Positions 32,765 through 42,331 of a DNA stretch of 64,000 nt are shown here, piece by piece. The notes under the pieces were generated by a model, which had not been told where the DNA came from, did not search any database, and saw nothing but the letters and a program-made list of their open reading frames with translations. The stretch lies in NCBI RefSeq assembly GCF_003121485.1, contig NZ_QAVX01000012.1, positions 62,001 through 126,000 of the forward strand, written 5' to 3'. The translations under genes and the position numbers were made by a program. The stretch's first letter is position 1, and every line of letters starts with the position of its first letter. The stretch comes from Dyella sp. C11. GTDB taxonomy: Bacteria; Pseudomonadota; Gammaproteobacteria; Xanthomonadales; Rhodanobacteraceae.

Positions 32765-33346
32765 ATGAACAGGTTGGTCGTTTCGGCGCTGCATGTCGGT
32801 TTCGCCGGATTCTTGGTATTTGGTCTTTCGGCCTGCAATCGTGATGCGAATGCCGATGGCGGCGTAGGCGCCATGGCACAACAGGGTGGTCCCGATGGTG
32901 CCAAGTACGCCCGCGTTGTCAGCGTGACGCCGGTGCGTGGCGCCGCGAGTGCGCCGCAGCAGGTGTGCCATGACGAAGTGGTAACCACGCACAAGCCGGT
33001 GCAGGACACGCACCAGATTGCAGGAACGGCCATTGGTGCCGTGGCTGGCGGTCTGTTGGGCAACCAGGTGGGTGGCGGCAAGGGTCGCACCTTGGCCACG
33101 GTTGCCGGCGCGGTCGGCGGCGGCTATGCGGGTCACGAGATCCAGAAGAACCATCAGGAAAATGCCACGCAGCAGTCGACCCAGCGTCATTGCACGACGA
33201 CGCCCGGAAGCAGCGGTGATCAGGTGGTGGCGTACGATGTGAGTTACGAGTACAACGGAGTGACCCGCACTGTACGAATGGATCACGATCCGGGTGACAG
33301 GCTGCAAGTACAGGAAGGTGTGGTAGCCGTTTCCGACGCTCACTGA
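32765..33346 (+). CDS. Glycine-zipper 2TM lipoprotein
   Basis: 193 residues. Lipoprotein signal ending FGLSACNRD, then a double glycine zipper HQIAGTAIGAVAGGLLGNQV and VAGAVGGGYAGHEI (residues about 83-130), and a small C-terminal SH3-like strand domain YDVSYEYNGVTRTVRMDHDP. Proteins of this type (SlyB/PcpX-like) sit in the outer membrane and affect envelope integrity. A second family member follows 11 bases later in the same transcript and a third is at 48701-49168. Confidence 0.85.
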   Translation: MNRLVVSALHVGFAGFLVFGLSACNRDANADGGVGAMAQQGGPDGAKYARVVSVTPVRGAASAPQQVCHDEVVTTHKPVQDTHQIAGTAIGAVAGGLLGNQVGGGKGRTLATVAGAVGGGYAGHEIQKNHQENATQQSTQRHCTTTPGSSGDQVVAYDVSYEYNGVTRTVRMDHDPGDRLQVQEGVVAVSDAH

Positions 33347-33357
33347 GGATTCACGCC

Positions 33358-33810
33358 ATGCAGACATTGCTTAGACATTTGGCTGTTGCAGGACTGGTTT
33401 CGGTTTTAGCGCTTCTTTCAGGATGTGAGACGCCACCGCAACGCCAAGTGGTTTACAGCGGCGCGTCCAATCGCTGCGAGCAGTGTGGTGTGGTGAGTGA
33501 TGTGCGTCAGGTACAGACGCAGAAGGAAGCATCGCCGCTCGGCATGGTCATTGGCGGTATTGCCGGTGGCGTGATCGGCAACCAGTTCGGCGGTGGCAGC
33601 GGCAAGGCGCTGACCACCGTGGCTGGCGCGGTGGCGGGTGGTGCCATTGGCAACCAGGTCGGCAAGAACAACGGCGGTCCCGATATCGTATGGCAGGTCA
33701 CCGTCAAGCTTGATGATGGTCGCTATGCCACGGTGACGCAGGCTGCCGATCCGCAGGTTCGCCCGGGCGACTACGTGCAGATCCGCAACAACCTCGTCTA
33801 CCGTCTCTGA
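33358..33810 (+). CDS. Glycine-zipper 2TM lipoprotein with CEQCG motif
   Basis: 150 residues. Signal peptide with lipobox LALLSGCETP, a motif NRCEQCGVVSDVRQVQ, then a glycine zipper MVIGGIAGGVIGNQFGGGSG plus VAGAVAGGAIGNQVGK, and a C-terminal strand domain ending RNNLVYRL. The Cys-x2-Cys-Gly element before the zipper is shared with the protein at 48701-49168. It is likely an outer-membrane lipoprotein involved in envelope stability and is followed by a strong terminator. Confidence 0.85.
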   Translation: MQTLLRHLAVAGLVSVLALLSGCETPPQRQVVYSGASNRCEQCGVVSDVRQVQTQKEASPLGMVIGGIAGGVIGNQFGGGSGKALTTVAGAVAGGAIGNQVGKNNGGPDIVWQVTVKLDDGRYATVTQAADPQVRPGDYVQIRNNLVYRL

Positions 33811-33840
33811 CAAATAGACGTTTGGATGTCCAAATGAAAA

Positions 33841-33866
33841 GGCCCTCTTGCGAGGGCCTTTTTTTA
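33841..33866. terminator. Intrinsic terminator after the lipoprotein pair
   Basis: GGCCCTC-TTGC-GAGGGCC with seven T residues on the right and AAAA on the left, between convergent genes. It works mainly for the plus-strand lipoprotein transcript and can also end the minus-strand hydrolase gene. Confidence 0.9.
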
Positions 33867-33881
33867 TGGTTTTGGGTGGGG

Positions 33882-34316
33882 TTAGTTGCTGACAGCGTAG
33901 AAGGCGTGATCGCCGATGGTTTTTACGCGTTTGGTTGACCATGTGGTGGTCACTGCCAGTGTGGCGAAGTGATCCGCTTGTGGCACGTACACCGTGCGCT
34001 CTCCCTTTGGCAGGCTCCAGTTGCTGATCGAATCACCAGCAATCTTCCATGCCTTGGTAAAGGAGTTGAGGTCGGTCACTTCGAACGTGCTTGCGGTAGT
34101 GGTCAACGCAAATTGACGCGGTGATTTCACCACTTCGCAAACGCTATCGCCCCATGTGCCGCGGTCGCGACGACGAAGGGCAACTTCGGCCACGGCGTAT
34201 TGGCCAATGGTCGACTCACTGCGTGCCTCGAGATAAACCGTCGTGGCCAGGCAGGTCTGGTCCGCGAGGGGCTGGGGTAGCACGGACGCTAACCACAACA
34301 GCATCGAAAGTTTCAT
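33882..34316 (-). CDS. Exported cell wall hydrolase (SleB-like)
   Basis: 144 residues from ATG 34316 with GGAGG upstream. A signal peptide, MKLSMLLWLASVLPQPLAD, is followed by the hydrolase core: CLATTVYLEARSESTIGQYA, the conserved ALRRRD and CEVVKSPRQFAL segments of the SleB/hydrolase_2 family. These enzymes cleave peptidoglycan, and the Glu in YLEARSE is the expected catalytic acid. It is short compared with spore-germination relatives but usual for proteobacterial versions. Confidence 0.8.
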   Translation of the reverse strand: MKLSMLLWLASVLPQPLADQTCLATTVYLEARSESTIGQYAVAEVALRRRDRGTWGDSVCEVVKSPRQFALTTTASTFEVTDLNSFTKAWKIAGDSISNWSLPKGERTVYVPQADHFATLAVTTTWSTKRVKTIGDHAFYAVSN

Positions 34317-34777
34317 TGTCTGCCTCCAACGTGCTGTACGTGCGAGGTCGTTACTGCTGACTTCGCGCGCCGTTGCGGTGGACGGGCGGGCAGGCCGTTC
34401 CACCTGGATTGAATCGCCAGTGACCGAAACTTGTGGTCAGGCGGTTAGCCACGGGATTGTGGCCGGTAGAGCGGCTGATCCGGCGCCACTCATAACTTGT
34501 TGTGCTGCAAAGGCGATGCTCGGGTACTAACGACCACGTTGCCTGCAACTTCATCCGCGCTCAGGGCGGTGGATACACCGGCATCTCTGCCGGGTCGCGC
34601 CGATCCGGACCCCTCCGGTTCGTCGCGTATGTCGACACCTGTGGGCAATGGGTGTCGTCGAATTAGCTGCCGGAGACTAGTGGCGAGTTTTCGATCTGGC
34701 AAGTGCCCAACGGTTCAGGTTCACGTCACGCTCACATTGTCATCGCTGATCGTGAATGTTTGCGTTTCGATGTTTTG
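34317..34777. other. Intergenic stretch before ygfZ
   Basis: About 460 bases. I find no reading frame with ribosome site and protein-like composition on either strand, no tRNA and no strong hairpin. It contains the promoter of the cell wall hydrolase and the 3' end of ygfZ. Confidence 0.4.
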
Positions 34778-35578
34778 TCACGCGGGCCAACTCTCCGACA
34801 CACGCAGCGAGATGCCTTCATCGGTGTCGATGTGCGATGCATCTTCAAGCGAATTCATTAGACCATCGTCTATGACGGCGAGGGCCCATGCGCTTGCATC
34901 GTCACTCGCAACATCGAGCAATTGAATGCTGTTCTCGCTGCTACGGTGCAGCACGGTGCCCCCCGCGACATGCTGCGACAATACGACGCAATGCATATGC
35001 CGCTTCAGTCCGCCGCGGTAGTGCAAGCGCGCAACGATCTCTTGTCCCGGGTAGCAACCCTTGTCGAATGCGACGGCTTGCAGATGTTCAAGAGCCATTG
35101 CTTGCGGAAGCAATTTGCCTTGCGTGTCACCGGCAAGCCACGGCCATCCCGCGCGAATTTGCGGGAGTCGCCATGCGTCATCGGCATGCGTGGCGCCGAC
35201 GATCAGGCTGTGGTCGCCACAACCGAGCACGTAGGCGTCGCCTTCACGATGGGCGGCGTAACTCTCGCGTGCATCGCCGGTGCCGAGCAGGTAGGGCTCG
35301 CATGCCGTCAGCTTCACCTTGGAACGAAACACGAAACGTTGCAGTGATGACGCGATGGGTGCGGCCTCGCCGCCGCGCAGAAGCATCAGCAGGGAGTCGT
35401 CGGCAAGTCGCGCAAGGTGGAAGAACGCGAGCACGCGACCCTGGGCATCGAGCCATGCACTGAAGTGCCATGCGCCCACGGCAAGCGAAGTGACGTTGCT
35501 GGTGAATTGGGATTGGGCGAACGCGATCGCGTCGGGACCTTCGAGCAGCAGGACCTGGCCGGAATGGTGTGTCGTCAT
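34778..35578 (-). CDS. ygfZ: Folate-dependent Fe-S protein YgfZ
   Basis: 266 residues from ATG 35578; a GTG at 35623 could extend it by 15 residues. The family signature KGCYPGQEIVARLHYRG contains the functional Cys (Pro replaces the common Thr after Tyr). YgfZ uses tetrahydrofolate to support synthesis or repair of iron-sulfur enzymes. It is divergent from the SDHAF4-like gene that leads into the succinate dehydrogenase operon, whose SdhB carries three Fe-S clusters, so the location is functionally sensible. Confidence 0.88.
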   Translation of the reverse strand: MTTHHSGQVLLLEGPDAIAFAQSQFTSNVTSLAVGAWHFSAWLDAQGRVLAFFHLARLADDSLLMLLRGGEAAPIASSLQRFVFRSKVKLTACEPYLLGTGDARESYAAHREGDAYVLGCGDHSLIVGATHADDAWRLPQIRAGWPWLAGDTQGKLLPQAMALEHLQAVAFDKGCYPGQEIVARLHYRGGLKRHMHCVVLSQHVAGGTVLHRSSENSIQLLDVASDDASAWALAVIDDGLMNSLEDASHIDTDEGISLRVSESWPA

Positions 35579-35707
35579 AAGCTGGTAGAGGTAGGGGCAG
35601 CGAGGCGGGGATGCAAGTGCCACGGGTGGCGCTGTCAGACAGACACGCAGTCGTCAAGGTTGTGCTGCATTAACGCAGGTATTACGCTTTTACGGCTTTC
35701 AAACACC

Positions 35708-35878
35708 ATGTCCGATACGTCCTCCCAAACCGAGCCCAAGCCTGCGTCCGTTCCATCGGAGCAGATTCCCGTGCCTGCCTCTCCGGCAACAAGGGAAAAG
35801 GCTCCGTCGGAGCAACCGGCTCCCGATCCCACGCGCTACGGCGATTGGGAAAAGAACGGGCGCTGTATCGACTTCTGA
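35708..35878 (+). CDS. SDHAF4-like succinate dehydrogenase assembly factor (DUF1674)
   Basis: 56 residues from ATG 35708. The C-terminal DPTRYGDWEKNGRCIDF is the DUF1674/SDHAF4 signature; the N-terminal 35 residues are a Pro/Ser/Glu-rich disordered tail. In mitochondria and alphaproteobacteria SDHAF4 binds flavinylated SdhA before SdhB joins. Position 85 bases before sdhC strongly supports the same role here. It coexists with SdhE (39527-39775), the other bacterial SdhA assembly factor. Confidence 0.85.
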   Translation: MSDTSSQTEPKPASVPSEQIPVPASPATREKAPSEQPAPDPTRYGDWEKNGRCIDF

Positions 35879-35963
35879 TCTCGCCGCGCCGGCTCCGCGC
35901 CGGCGTGTTCGGGTAAGGGAAGGGCGGTAAAGGGCATCAGCGATTCCACCCAGGATAGCCGCC

Positions 35964-36359
35964 ATGGCAGACACGCAACGACCGCTCTCTCCCCACATGG
36001 GCATATATAAGTGGCAAGTGCAGATGGTGACATCCATCGTGCACCGCGCTACCGGCATTGCCCTTTCCGTCGGAACCCTGCTTGTGCTGTGGGGCGTCTT
36101 TGCCCTTGCCAGTGGCGAAGACAGCTACAACCAGTTCAAGACCTGCACCGGCAGCCCGATCGGGCTGGTCCTGCTGATCGGCTGGACGTGGGCACTCTTC
36201 TATCACCTGTGCAACGGCATCCGTCACCTGTTCCAGGACGGCGGCATGGGCTACGCCATTCCCCAGTTCATCCGTTCCAGCTGGCTGTCGATCATCGGCA
36301 GCGTGGTGCTGACCATCATCGTCTGGGCCTACGTGTTCACCTCGGGAGGTGCCGCATGA
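35964..36359 (+). CDS. sdhC: Succinate dehydrogenase cytochrome b556 subunit SdhC
   Basis: 131 residues with three transmembrane helices. The quinone and haem region is visible as RPLSPHMGIYKWQVQMVTSI and SIVHRATGIALS, with the haem-ligand His in the second helix region FYHLCNGIRHLFQD. It anchors SdhAB and carries electrons to ubiquinone. The stop overlaps the sdhD start (ATGA). Confidence 0.93.
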   Translation: MADTQRPLSPHMGIYKWQVQMVTSIVHRATGIALSVGTLLVLWGVFALASGEDSYNQFKTCTGSPIGLVLLIGWTWALFYHLCNGIRHLFQDGGMGYAIPQFIRSSWLSIIGSVVLTIIVWAYVFTSGGAA

Positions 36360-36769
36360 GCGCCAACGGTCAGCAGCACGATGTGCGCACGCAACTGCGC
36401 AATCCGCTGAAGCGCGCCAAGGGCCTCGGCTCGGCGCAGTCGGGTGTCGGTCATTGGTGGACGCAGCGCGTTACCGCGACGGCGCTGGTTTTCCTCGCCA
36501 TCTGGTTCGTCGTGACGGTGCTGGGCGCACTGCACGCCGACTACGCCACGGCCAAGGCCATTGTTGCCAAGCCGTGGAACGCCCTGCTGCTGGTCGCCTT
36601 CGTGCTGGCCATGTGCTGGCACGCGGTGCTCGGCCTGCAGGTCGTGATCGAAGACTACGTGCATACGCGCTGGAAGGAAGTTGCCCTCCTGGTGCTGGTG
36701 AAGTTCATTGCAGTGCTCGGCACGCTGGCTACCTTGATGGCCGTGCTGCGCGTGGCGCTGGGAGCCTGA
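36356..36769 (+). CDS. sdhD: Succinate dehydrogenase membrane anchor SdhD
   Basis: 137 residues, three transmembrane helices, starting with the SdhD-typical [20 protein letters not shown] and containing [16 protein letters not shown], where His is the second haem ligand and Asp-Tyr belong to the quinone site. It is coupled to sdhC upstream and followed by sdhA after four bases. Confidence 0.92.
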   Translation: MSANGQQHDVRTQLRNPLKRAKGLGSAQSGVGHWWTQRVTATALVFLAIWFVVTVLGALHADYATAKAIVAKPWNALLLVAFVLAMCWHAVLGLQVVIEDYVHTRWKEVALLVLVKFIAVLGTLATLMAVLRVALGA

Positions 36770-36773
36770 TTCC

Positions 36774-38561
36774 ATGGAAAGCTACAAGATCCAACAGCAT
36801 AAGTACGACGTGATCGTGGTCGGCGCCGGCGGCGCGGGCCTGCGTGCCACGTTTGGCCTGGCCGAGAAGGGCCTGAAGGCCGCGTGCATCACCAAGGTGT
36901 TCCCGACGCGTTCGCACACGGTGGCGGCGCAGGGCGGTATCTCCGCCGCGCTCGGCAACATGGGTGAAGACGACTGGCGCTTCCACTTCTACGACACGAT
37001 CAAGGGTTCCGACTGGCTCGGCGACCAGGACGCCATCGAGTACATGTGCCGCGAAGCGATTCCGGCCATCATCGAGCTGGAACACTACGGCGTGCCGTTC
37101 TCCCGTACGGAAGAAGGCAAGATCTACCAGCGTCCGTTCGGCGGCATGACCACGCATTACGGCAAGGGCACCGCGCAGCGCACCTGCGCCGCGGCCGACC
37201 GTACCGGTCACGCCATCCTGCACACGCTGTACCAGCAGGCGCTGGCGCATGACGCCACGTTCTTCATCGAGTACTTCGCCATCGACCTCATCTTCGACGA
37301 AGAAGGTGTGTGCCGCGGGGTGCTTGCGCTGGACATGAACGAAGGCACCTTGCACTTCTTCCGCGGCCACGCGGTGGTGCTGGCCACCGGCGGCTATGGC
37401 CGTGCGTACTTCAGCGCCACCTCGGCGCATACCTGCACCGGTGACGGTGGCGGCATGGTGCTGCGTGCGGGCCTTGCGCTGCAGGACATGGAGTTCGTGC
37501 AGTTCCACCCGACCGGCATCTACGGTTCGGGCTGCCTGATTACCGAAGGCGTGCGCGGCGAAGGTGGCTACCTCACCAACTCCAACGGCGAGCGCTTCAT
37601 GGAGCGCTACGCGCCGAACGCCAAGGATCTCGCCTCGCGTGACGTGGTTTCCCGCGCCATGACGATGGAAATCCGCGAAGGCCGCGGCGTGGGCGAAAAG
37701 AAGGACCACATCCACATCAACCTGATGCACCTGGGCGCGGACGTGATCCACGAACGCCTGCCGGGCATCGCCGAATCGGCGCGCATCTTCGCTGGCGTGG
37801 ACGTGACCAAGGAACCGATCCCGGTGATCCCGACCGTCCACTACAACATGGGCGGCATCCCCACCAACTATCACGGTGAAGTGGTGCAGAAGCGCGGCGA
37901 CAACGTCGACGCCGTCGTGCCGGGCCTGTTCGCCATTGGCGAAGCGGCTTGCGTGTCGGTGCACGGTGCCAACCGTCTCGGCTCCAACTCGCTGCTCGAC
38001 CTGGTCGTGTTCGGTCGCTCGGTGTCGCACCGCTGCGCCGAGATCATCACGCCGGATACCCCGCACAAGGATCTGCCGGCCAACGTGCTGGACAAGGCGC
38101 TGGCCCGTTTCGACGGCCTGCGCAACGCCAAGGGCAGCCAGCCGACCGCCAAGATTCGCGCGAACATGCAAGGTGTCATGCAGTCCGACGCCGCCGTGTT
38201 CCGTACCGGCGAGTCGCTCAAGGAAGGTTGCGAGAAGATCTCCGCGGTGCGCGAATCGTTCAAGGATGTCGGCGTCACCGATCGTTCGCTGGTGTGGAAC
38301 TCCGACCTGATCGAAACGCTGGAACTGGCGAACCTGCTGGACCAGGCCGTGGCCACCATGTACTCGGCCGAGCAGCGTCACGAGAGCCGTGGCGCGCATG
38401 CCCGCGAGGACTTCCCGGACCGCGACGACCACGAGTGGCAGAAGCACACCATGGTTTCCGTGGACGAGAACGGCAAGACCAGCTTCGACTTCCGTCCGGT
38501 GCACATGTACACCATGACGAAAGACGTCGACGTCGTGCCGCCGAAGAAGCGCACCTACTAA
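36774..38561 (+). CDS. sdhA: Succinate dehydrogenase flavoprotein SdhA
   Basis: 595 residues. FAD-binding [19 protein letters not shown], the covalent-FAD His48 in [13 protein letters not shown], active-site segments [20 protein letters not shown] and [19 protein letters not shown]. It oxidises succinate to fumarate in the TCA cycle and respiratory complex II. All catalytic parts are intact and the length is standard. Third structural gene of sdhCDAB. Confidence 0.97.
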   Translation: MESYKIQQHKYDVIVVGAGGAGLRATFGLAEKGLKAACITKVFPTRSHTVAAQGGISAALGNMGEDDWRFHFYDTIKGSDWLGDQDAIEYMCREAIPAIIELEHYGVPFSRTEEGKIYQRPFGGMTTHYGKGTAQRTCAAADRTGHAILHTLYQQALAHDATFFIEYFAIDLIFDEEGVCRGVLALDMNEGTLHFFRGHAVVLATGGYGRAYFSATSAHTCTGDGGGMVLRAGLALQDMEFVQFHPTGIYGSGCLITEGVRGEGGYLTNSNGERFMERYAPNAKDLASRDVVSRAMTMEIREGRGVGEKKDHIHINLMHLGADVIHERLPGIAESARIFAGVDVTKEPIPVIPTVHYNMGGIPTNYHGEVVQKRGDNVDAVVPGLFAIGEAACVSVHGANRLGSNSLLDLVVFGRSVSHRCAEIITPDTPHKDLPANVLDKALARFDGLRNAKGSQPTAKIRANMQGVMQSDAAVFRTGESLKEGCEKISAVRESFKDVGVTDRSLVWNSDLIETLELANLLDQAVATMYSAEQRHESRGAHAREDFPDRDDHEWQKHTMVSVDENGKTSFDFRPVHMYTMTKDVDVVPPKKRTY

Positions 38562-38582
38562 TTCCCGGACTGGAGAGCCACT

Positions 38583-39365
38583 GTGGCTGAGTTTTCGCTA
38601 CCCAAGAATTCCAAGGTCCAGCCGGGCAAGCACTTTCCGGCCAAGGACGCAAAGAAGCCGCGCACGTTCCGCATCTATCGCTGGAGCCCGGACGACGGCC
38701 AGAACCCGCGCATCGATACGTATGAAGTCGACATGGCTTCGTGTGGCCCGATGGTTCTGGACGCGCTGCTGAAGATCAAGAACGAGATCGACTCCACGCT
38801 CACGCTGCGTCGCTCGTGCCGCGAAGGCATCTGTGGTTCGTGCGCGATGAACATCGACGGCACCAACACGCTGGCCTGCACCAAGGCGATTGAAGATTGC
38901 GCCTCGGGCGACGTGAAGATCTATCCGCTGCCGCACATGCCGGTGGTGAAGGATCTGGTGCCCGACCTCACGCACTTCTACGCGCAGTTCGCCTCGATCA
39001 AGCCGTGGTTGCGCACGCAGAGCCCGGCGCCGGCCGACAAGGAGCGCCTGCAGTCGCCGGAAGACCGCAAGAAGCTCGACGGTCTCTACGAATGCATTCT
39101 CTGCGCATGCTGCTCGACCAGCTGCCCCAGCTACTGGTGGAACGGCGACCGTTACCTCGGTCCGGCCATCCTGCTGCAGGCTTACCGCTGGATCATCGAC
39201 AGCCGTGACGAAGACACCGGTGCGCGCCTGGACGATCTGGAAGATCCGTTCAAGCTGTATCGCTGCCACACGATCATGAACTGCGCCCGCACCTGCCCGA
39301 AGGGTCTGAACCCGGCGAAGGCGATTGCGGAGATCAAGAAGCTGATCGTCGAGCGTCGGACGTAA
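38583..39365 (+). CDS. sdhB: Succinate dehydrogenase iron-sulfur protein SdhB
   Basis: 260 residues starting at GTG 38583 (GGAGAG upstream). Cluster motifs in order: [13 protein letters not shown] with a later Cys for [2Fe-2S], [12 protein letters not shown] for [4Fe-4S] and [17 protein letters not shown] shared by [3Fe-4S] and [4Fe-4S]. It carries electrons from SdhA to the membrane quinone site. An inverted repeat element follows the gene. Confidence 0.96.
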   Translation: MAEFSLPKNSKVQPGKHFPAKDAKKPRTFRIYRWSPDDGQNPRIDTYEVDMASCGPMVLDALLKIKNEIDSTLTLRRSCREGICGSCAMNIDGTNTLACTKAIEDCASGDVKIYPLPHMPVVKDLVPDLTHFYAQFASIKPWLRTQSPAPADKERLQSPEDRKKLDGLYECILCACCSTSCPSYWWNGDRYLGPAILLQAYRWIIDSRDEDTGARLDDLEDPFKLYRCHTIMNCARTCPKGLNPAKAIAEIKKLIVERRT

Positions 39366-39375
39366 GCTCTTTGTT

Positions 39376-39494
39376 CCCTCTCCCCTCCGGGGAGAGGGCT
39401 AGGGTGAGGGGCGGGTGCTCGCGATAAGGTTTCTTTTTGCGAGACTGAGGCAAGACTGGCCCCTCACCTCAATCCTCTCCCCGAAGGGGAGAGG
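39376..39494. repeat. Composite inverted repeat between sdhB and sdhE
   Basis: CCCTCTCCCCTCCGGGGAGA hairpin plus GGGTGAGGGGC on the left is complementary to GCCCCTCACC and a CTCTCCCCGAAGGGGAGAG hairpin on the right (39459-39494). This is a common intergenic palindromic repeat type in gammaproteobacteria. It may attenuate transcription into sdhE or protect the sdh mRNA 3' end. Confidence 0.75.
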
Positions 39495-39526
39495 AAGTAT
39501 TCGGTAGGAGGCGCCTCGCGTTATTT

Positions 39527-39775
39527 ATGGACGAAGCCCGCATCAAACGCCTCCGCTGGCGCACCCGCCGCGGCACCCGCGAGCTGGACGCCCTGTTCGG
39601 CGGCTGGCTCGACGAACGCTTCGCCGGCGCAGACGAAGCCCAGCGCCAGGCCTTCGATGAATTGCTGGACGTGCAGGACCCGGACCTGTGGGACTGGGTG
39701 ATGGGGCACGCCAAGGCGACCCGCCCGGACTGGCAGGCCATCATCGATGACATCCGCTCCCGCCATCGGCTTTGA
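39527..39775 (+). CDS. sdhE: FAD assembly factor SdhE (CptB)
   Basis: 82 residues. The RGxxE motif appears as RRGTRELD at residues about 14-21, followed by a five-helix bundle with DPDLWDWVMG. SdhE promotes covalent FAD attachment to SdhA. It overlaps the following ygfX-like gene by 29 bases. Its place after sdhB fits its role. Confidence 0.92.
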   Translation: MDEARIKRLRWRTRRGTRELDALFGGWLDERFAGADEAQRQAFDELLDVQDPDLWDWVMGHAKATRPDWQAIIDDIRSRHRL

Positions 39776-40184
39776 ATATCGGCCCTCGCGCTGGCTGGGG
39801 CGATTGCTCACCTCAACTTGCTGCCTGGCCGCCACCGCGCTGTGGCTGGCCGATATCCCGTGGGCACTGAAACTTGCCGGCACGCTCGTGCTGGGATGTT
39901 CCTTGTGGAAGGCATGGCGCGGTCAGTCGCTCGTGACCGTCAGGGCGGCCGGCTGGGCGCGTGACGGTGGCTGGAGTCTGCGCATGCATGCGGGCGAGGA
40001 CGTCGCCGGCGTGCTCGCATCGTTTCGGGTCGTCGGTGAAGCCGTCGTCTGGCTTCGTCTCTCGCTGCCGGAGAAACGGCACGTGGTCCTGCTGCTGGCG
40101 CCGGACAACAGCGATGCGGACATCCGCCGCCGGTTGCGCATGCGGCTGGCCCAGGTCGAGGCCGCAGGGCACTCTGGCGGCTGA
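39747..40184 (+). CDS. ygfX: YgfX/CptA-like membrane protein
   Basis: 145 residues. Two close transmembrane helices (LLTSTCCLAATALWLADIPW and LKLAGTLVLGCSLWKAW) and a cytoplasmic strand domain, the layout of YgfX (CptA), which is cotranscribed with SdhE in other gammaproteobacteria and affects cytoskeleton proteins or acts as a toxin in some. The assignment rests on topology and the sdhE neighbour; sequence similarity is modest. Confidence 0.7.
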   Translation: MTSAPAIGFEYRPSRWLGRLLTSTCCLAATALWLADIPWALKLAGTLVLGCSLWKAWRGQSLVTVRAAGWARDGGWSLRMHAGEDVAGVLASFRVVGEAVVWLRLSLPEKRHVVLLLAPDNSDADIRRRLRMRLAQVEAAGHSGG

Positions 40185-40272
40185 ACGCGGTCCTACGGTT
40201 TGGCCGCGTTACAGGCGATAATCCCCGCTATTCGGGCGGCCAGCCCTTTCGACACCACAAGCGACCGCCCTA

Positions 40273-41520
40273 ATGTTTCGACCGCTAGAGCTTTTCATCG
40301 GCCTGCGTTACACCCGCGCCAAGCGTCGCAACCAGTTCATCTCCTTCATCTCCACGGTGTCCATCGTGTGCATCGCCATCAGCGTGACTGCGCTGATCAC
40401 GGTGATGTCGGTGATGAATGGCTTCGATGACGAATTGCGCTCGCGCATTCTCGGTGCCATTTCGCATGCGACGGTATCGGGCATGCCGGGTGAGGCGGTG
40501 CAGGACTGGCCGCGCGCCGTGAAGATCGCCGGTTCGAACAAGCACGTGCTGGGTGCGGCACCTTACGTGGAAAGCGAAGCCTTCTTGCAGGCGCGCCGTT
40601 CGACGGGAGGACTGCTGCGTGGCATCGAGCCGTCGGAAGAGCCCAAGGTGTCCGACATCGACCAGCACATGGTCGAAGGCAAGCTCAACCAGCTCGTGCC
40701 GGGCAGCTGGAATATCGTGCTGGGTCGCGAGCTGGCGATGCAGCTCGGTGTGGCGGTGGGCGACAAGGTGATTGTAGCGGTGCCGTCGTTCCAGTCCTCG
40801 CCGATCACCGGCAGCGTGCCCAGCCTGCGCACGTTTACCGTGTCGGGCGTGTTCGAAATGGGCATGCAGGAATTCGACTCGGGTCTGGCGCTGGTCAACA
40901 TGACGGACGCCGAGCGCCTCAATCGACTCGGTGGCCCCACCGGCATTCGCCTGAAGCTGGACGACATGTTCAACGCCCGCGAAGTCGCGCGTGAGCTGGC
41001 CGACCAGCTGGGACAGGTCTACCGCGTGGATACCTGGATGGATAGCCACGCCAACTTCTTCTCTGCCATTTCGATGGAGAAGAAAGTGATGTTCATCATC
41101 CTCTCGCTGATCATCCTGGTCGCCGTGATCAACCTGATTTCCATGTTGATGATGCTGGTGACCGACAAGCAGGCCGATATCGCCATTCTGCGCACGCTGG
41201 GCTCCACGCCGCGCAGCATCATGGGCATGTTCATGGTGCAGGGTGTGCTGGTGGGTTTTGTCGGCATCGGCTTCGGCGTGGCGCTGGGTTCGCTGCTGTC
41301 GTGGAAGCTGCCCGGCATCGTGAAGTGGATCGAGCACGTCACGGGCGTCACCTTCCTGTCGCCGGACGTCTATTACATCAGCGAACTGCCGAGCAAACTC
41401 GACGCAAGCGACGTGGGTTGGGTGGCGTTGGTGACCTTCCTGTTCTCCCTGCTGGCCACCCTTTATCCCGCCTGGCGTGCATCGCGCACCCAGCCTGCGC
41501 AGGCACTGCGTTATGAATAA
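40273..41520 (+). CDS. lolC: Lipoprotein-releasing system permease LolC/LolE
   Basis: 415 residues. N-terminal [20 protein letters not shown], first transmembrane helix, a large periplasmic MacB-like domain (about 50-265), then three transmembrane helices ending with [24 protein letters not shown], the classic Lol/FtsX tail. It extracts mature lipoproteins from the inner membrane for transfer to LolA. Only one permease gene is present beside lolD, so it may form a homodimer (LolF type) or pair with one elsewhere. Confidence 0.92.
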   Translation: MFRPLELFIGLRYTRAKRRNQFISFISTVSIVCIAISVTALITVMSVMNGFDDELRSRILGAISHATVSGMPGEAVQDWPRAVKIAGSNKHVLGAAPYVESEAFLQARRSTGGLLRGIEPSEEPKVSDIDQHMVEGKLNQLVPGSWNIVLGRELAMQLGVAVGDKVIVAVPSFQSSPITGSVPSLRTFTVSGVFEMGMQEFDSGLALVNMTDAERLNRLGGPTGIRLKLDDMFNAREVARELADQLGQVYRVDTWMDSHANFFSAISMEKKVMFIILSLIILVAVINLISMLMMLVTDKQADIAILRTLGSTPRSIMGMFMVQGVLVGFVGIGFGVALGSLLSWKLPGIVKWIEHVTGVTFLSPDVYYISELPSKLDASDVGWVALVTFLFSLLATLYPAWRASRTQPAQALRYE

Positions 41521-42223
41521 GCCGATGAATACTGCCAACGACGTCGTGATGCGTGCCAGCGGCATTGCCAAGACGTACGAAGAAGGCGACCTGAAGACGG
41601 CTGTGCTGTCCGATGTCAGCTTTACGCTGAAGCGGGGCGAGACGCTCGCCATCGTGGGCGCGTCCGGTTCGGGCAAAAGCACCTTGCTGCATATCCTGGG
41701 CGGCCTGGACACGTTGACCCAGGGCGACGTGGAAGTGGAAGGGCGCAACCTTTCCAGCCTTTCCGATGCCGAGCGCGGCCGCGTGCGCAACCGTTCGATG
41801 GGCTTCATCTACCAGTTCCATCATCTGCTGCCCGAATTCACGGCGCTTGAGAACGTGTGCATGCCGCTGCTGATCCGTGGCGTTGCCATCGCCGAAGCGG
41901 AGCGCCAGGCGGCAGCGTTGCTGGGTCGTGTGGGGTTGGAGCAACGCCTGCACCACAAGCCCGCTGAACTGTCGGGTGGCGAACGCCAGCGCAGCGCAGT
42001 GGCGCGCGCGCTGGTGACGCGTCCCGCCGTGGTGCTGGGTGACGAGCCCACGGGCAATCTCGACGAGACCAATGCGGCACAGGTGTACGACCTGATGCTG
42101 GAACTCAACCGCGAGATCGGCACCAGTTTCATCCTGGTTACGCACGACAACCGCCTGGCGTCGCGCATGGATCGCACGCTTGAGTTGCACAACGGCAAGT
42201 TGGTCAACAAGGTTTTCGACTGA
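41513..42223 (+). CDS. lolD: Lipoprotein-releasing ATPase LolD
   Basis: 236 residues from ATG 41513, overlapping the lolC end by eight bases; an ATG four codons later is an alternative. Walker [15 protein letters not shown], LolD-typical [19 protein letters not shown], signature [18 protein letters not shown] and Walker [13 protein letters not shown]. It powers lipoprotein release with LolC. Confidence 0.95.
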   Translation: MNKPMNTANDVVMRASGIAKTYEEGDLKTAVLSDVSFTLKRGETLAIVGASGSGKSTLLHILGGLDTLTQGDVEVEGRNLSSLSDAERGRVRNRSMGFIYQFHHLLPEFTALENVCMPLLIRGVAIAEAERQAAALLGRVGLEQRLHHKPAELSGGERQRSAVARALVTRPAVVLGDEPTGNLDETNAAQVYDLMLELNREIGTSFILVTHDNRLASRMDRTLELHNGKLVNKVFD

Positions 42224-42228
42224 TCGCC

Positions 42229-42250
42229 GACGCCGCCGTAAGGCGGCGTC
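42229..42250. terminator. Hairpin after lolD
   Basis: Perfect nine-pair stem GACGCCGCC-GTAA-GGCGGCGTC five bases after the stop codon, without a T-run. A transcript-end or mRNA-stabilising hairpin rather than a strong intrinsic terminator. Confidence 0.55.
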
Positions 42251-42331
42251 GTTGCCTGCGCCTACACGTTTTTCGGCAGCACGGTTGTCTTGTAGCCGAT
42301 AGCCTGTCTTCTCCTTCAGGGAGGAGGCAAC

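Noticed and set aside
36729-38504. 591-codon open frame on the minus strand
   Set aside because: It is antisense to sdhA, a gene with complete catalytic motifs; the open frame is a by-product of strong GC codon bias and has a His/Arg-rich, non-protein-like composition.
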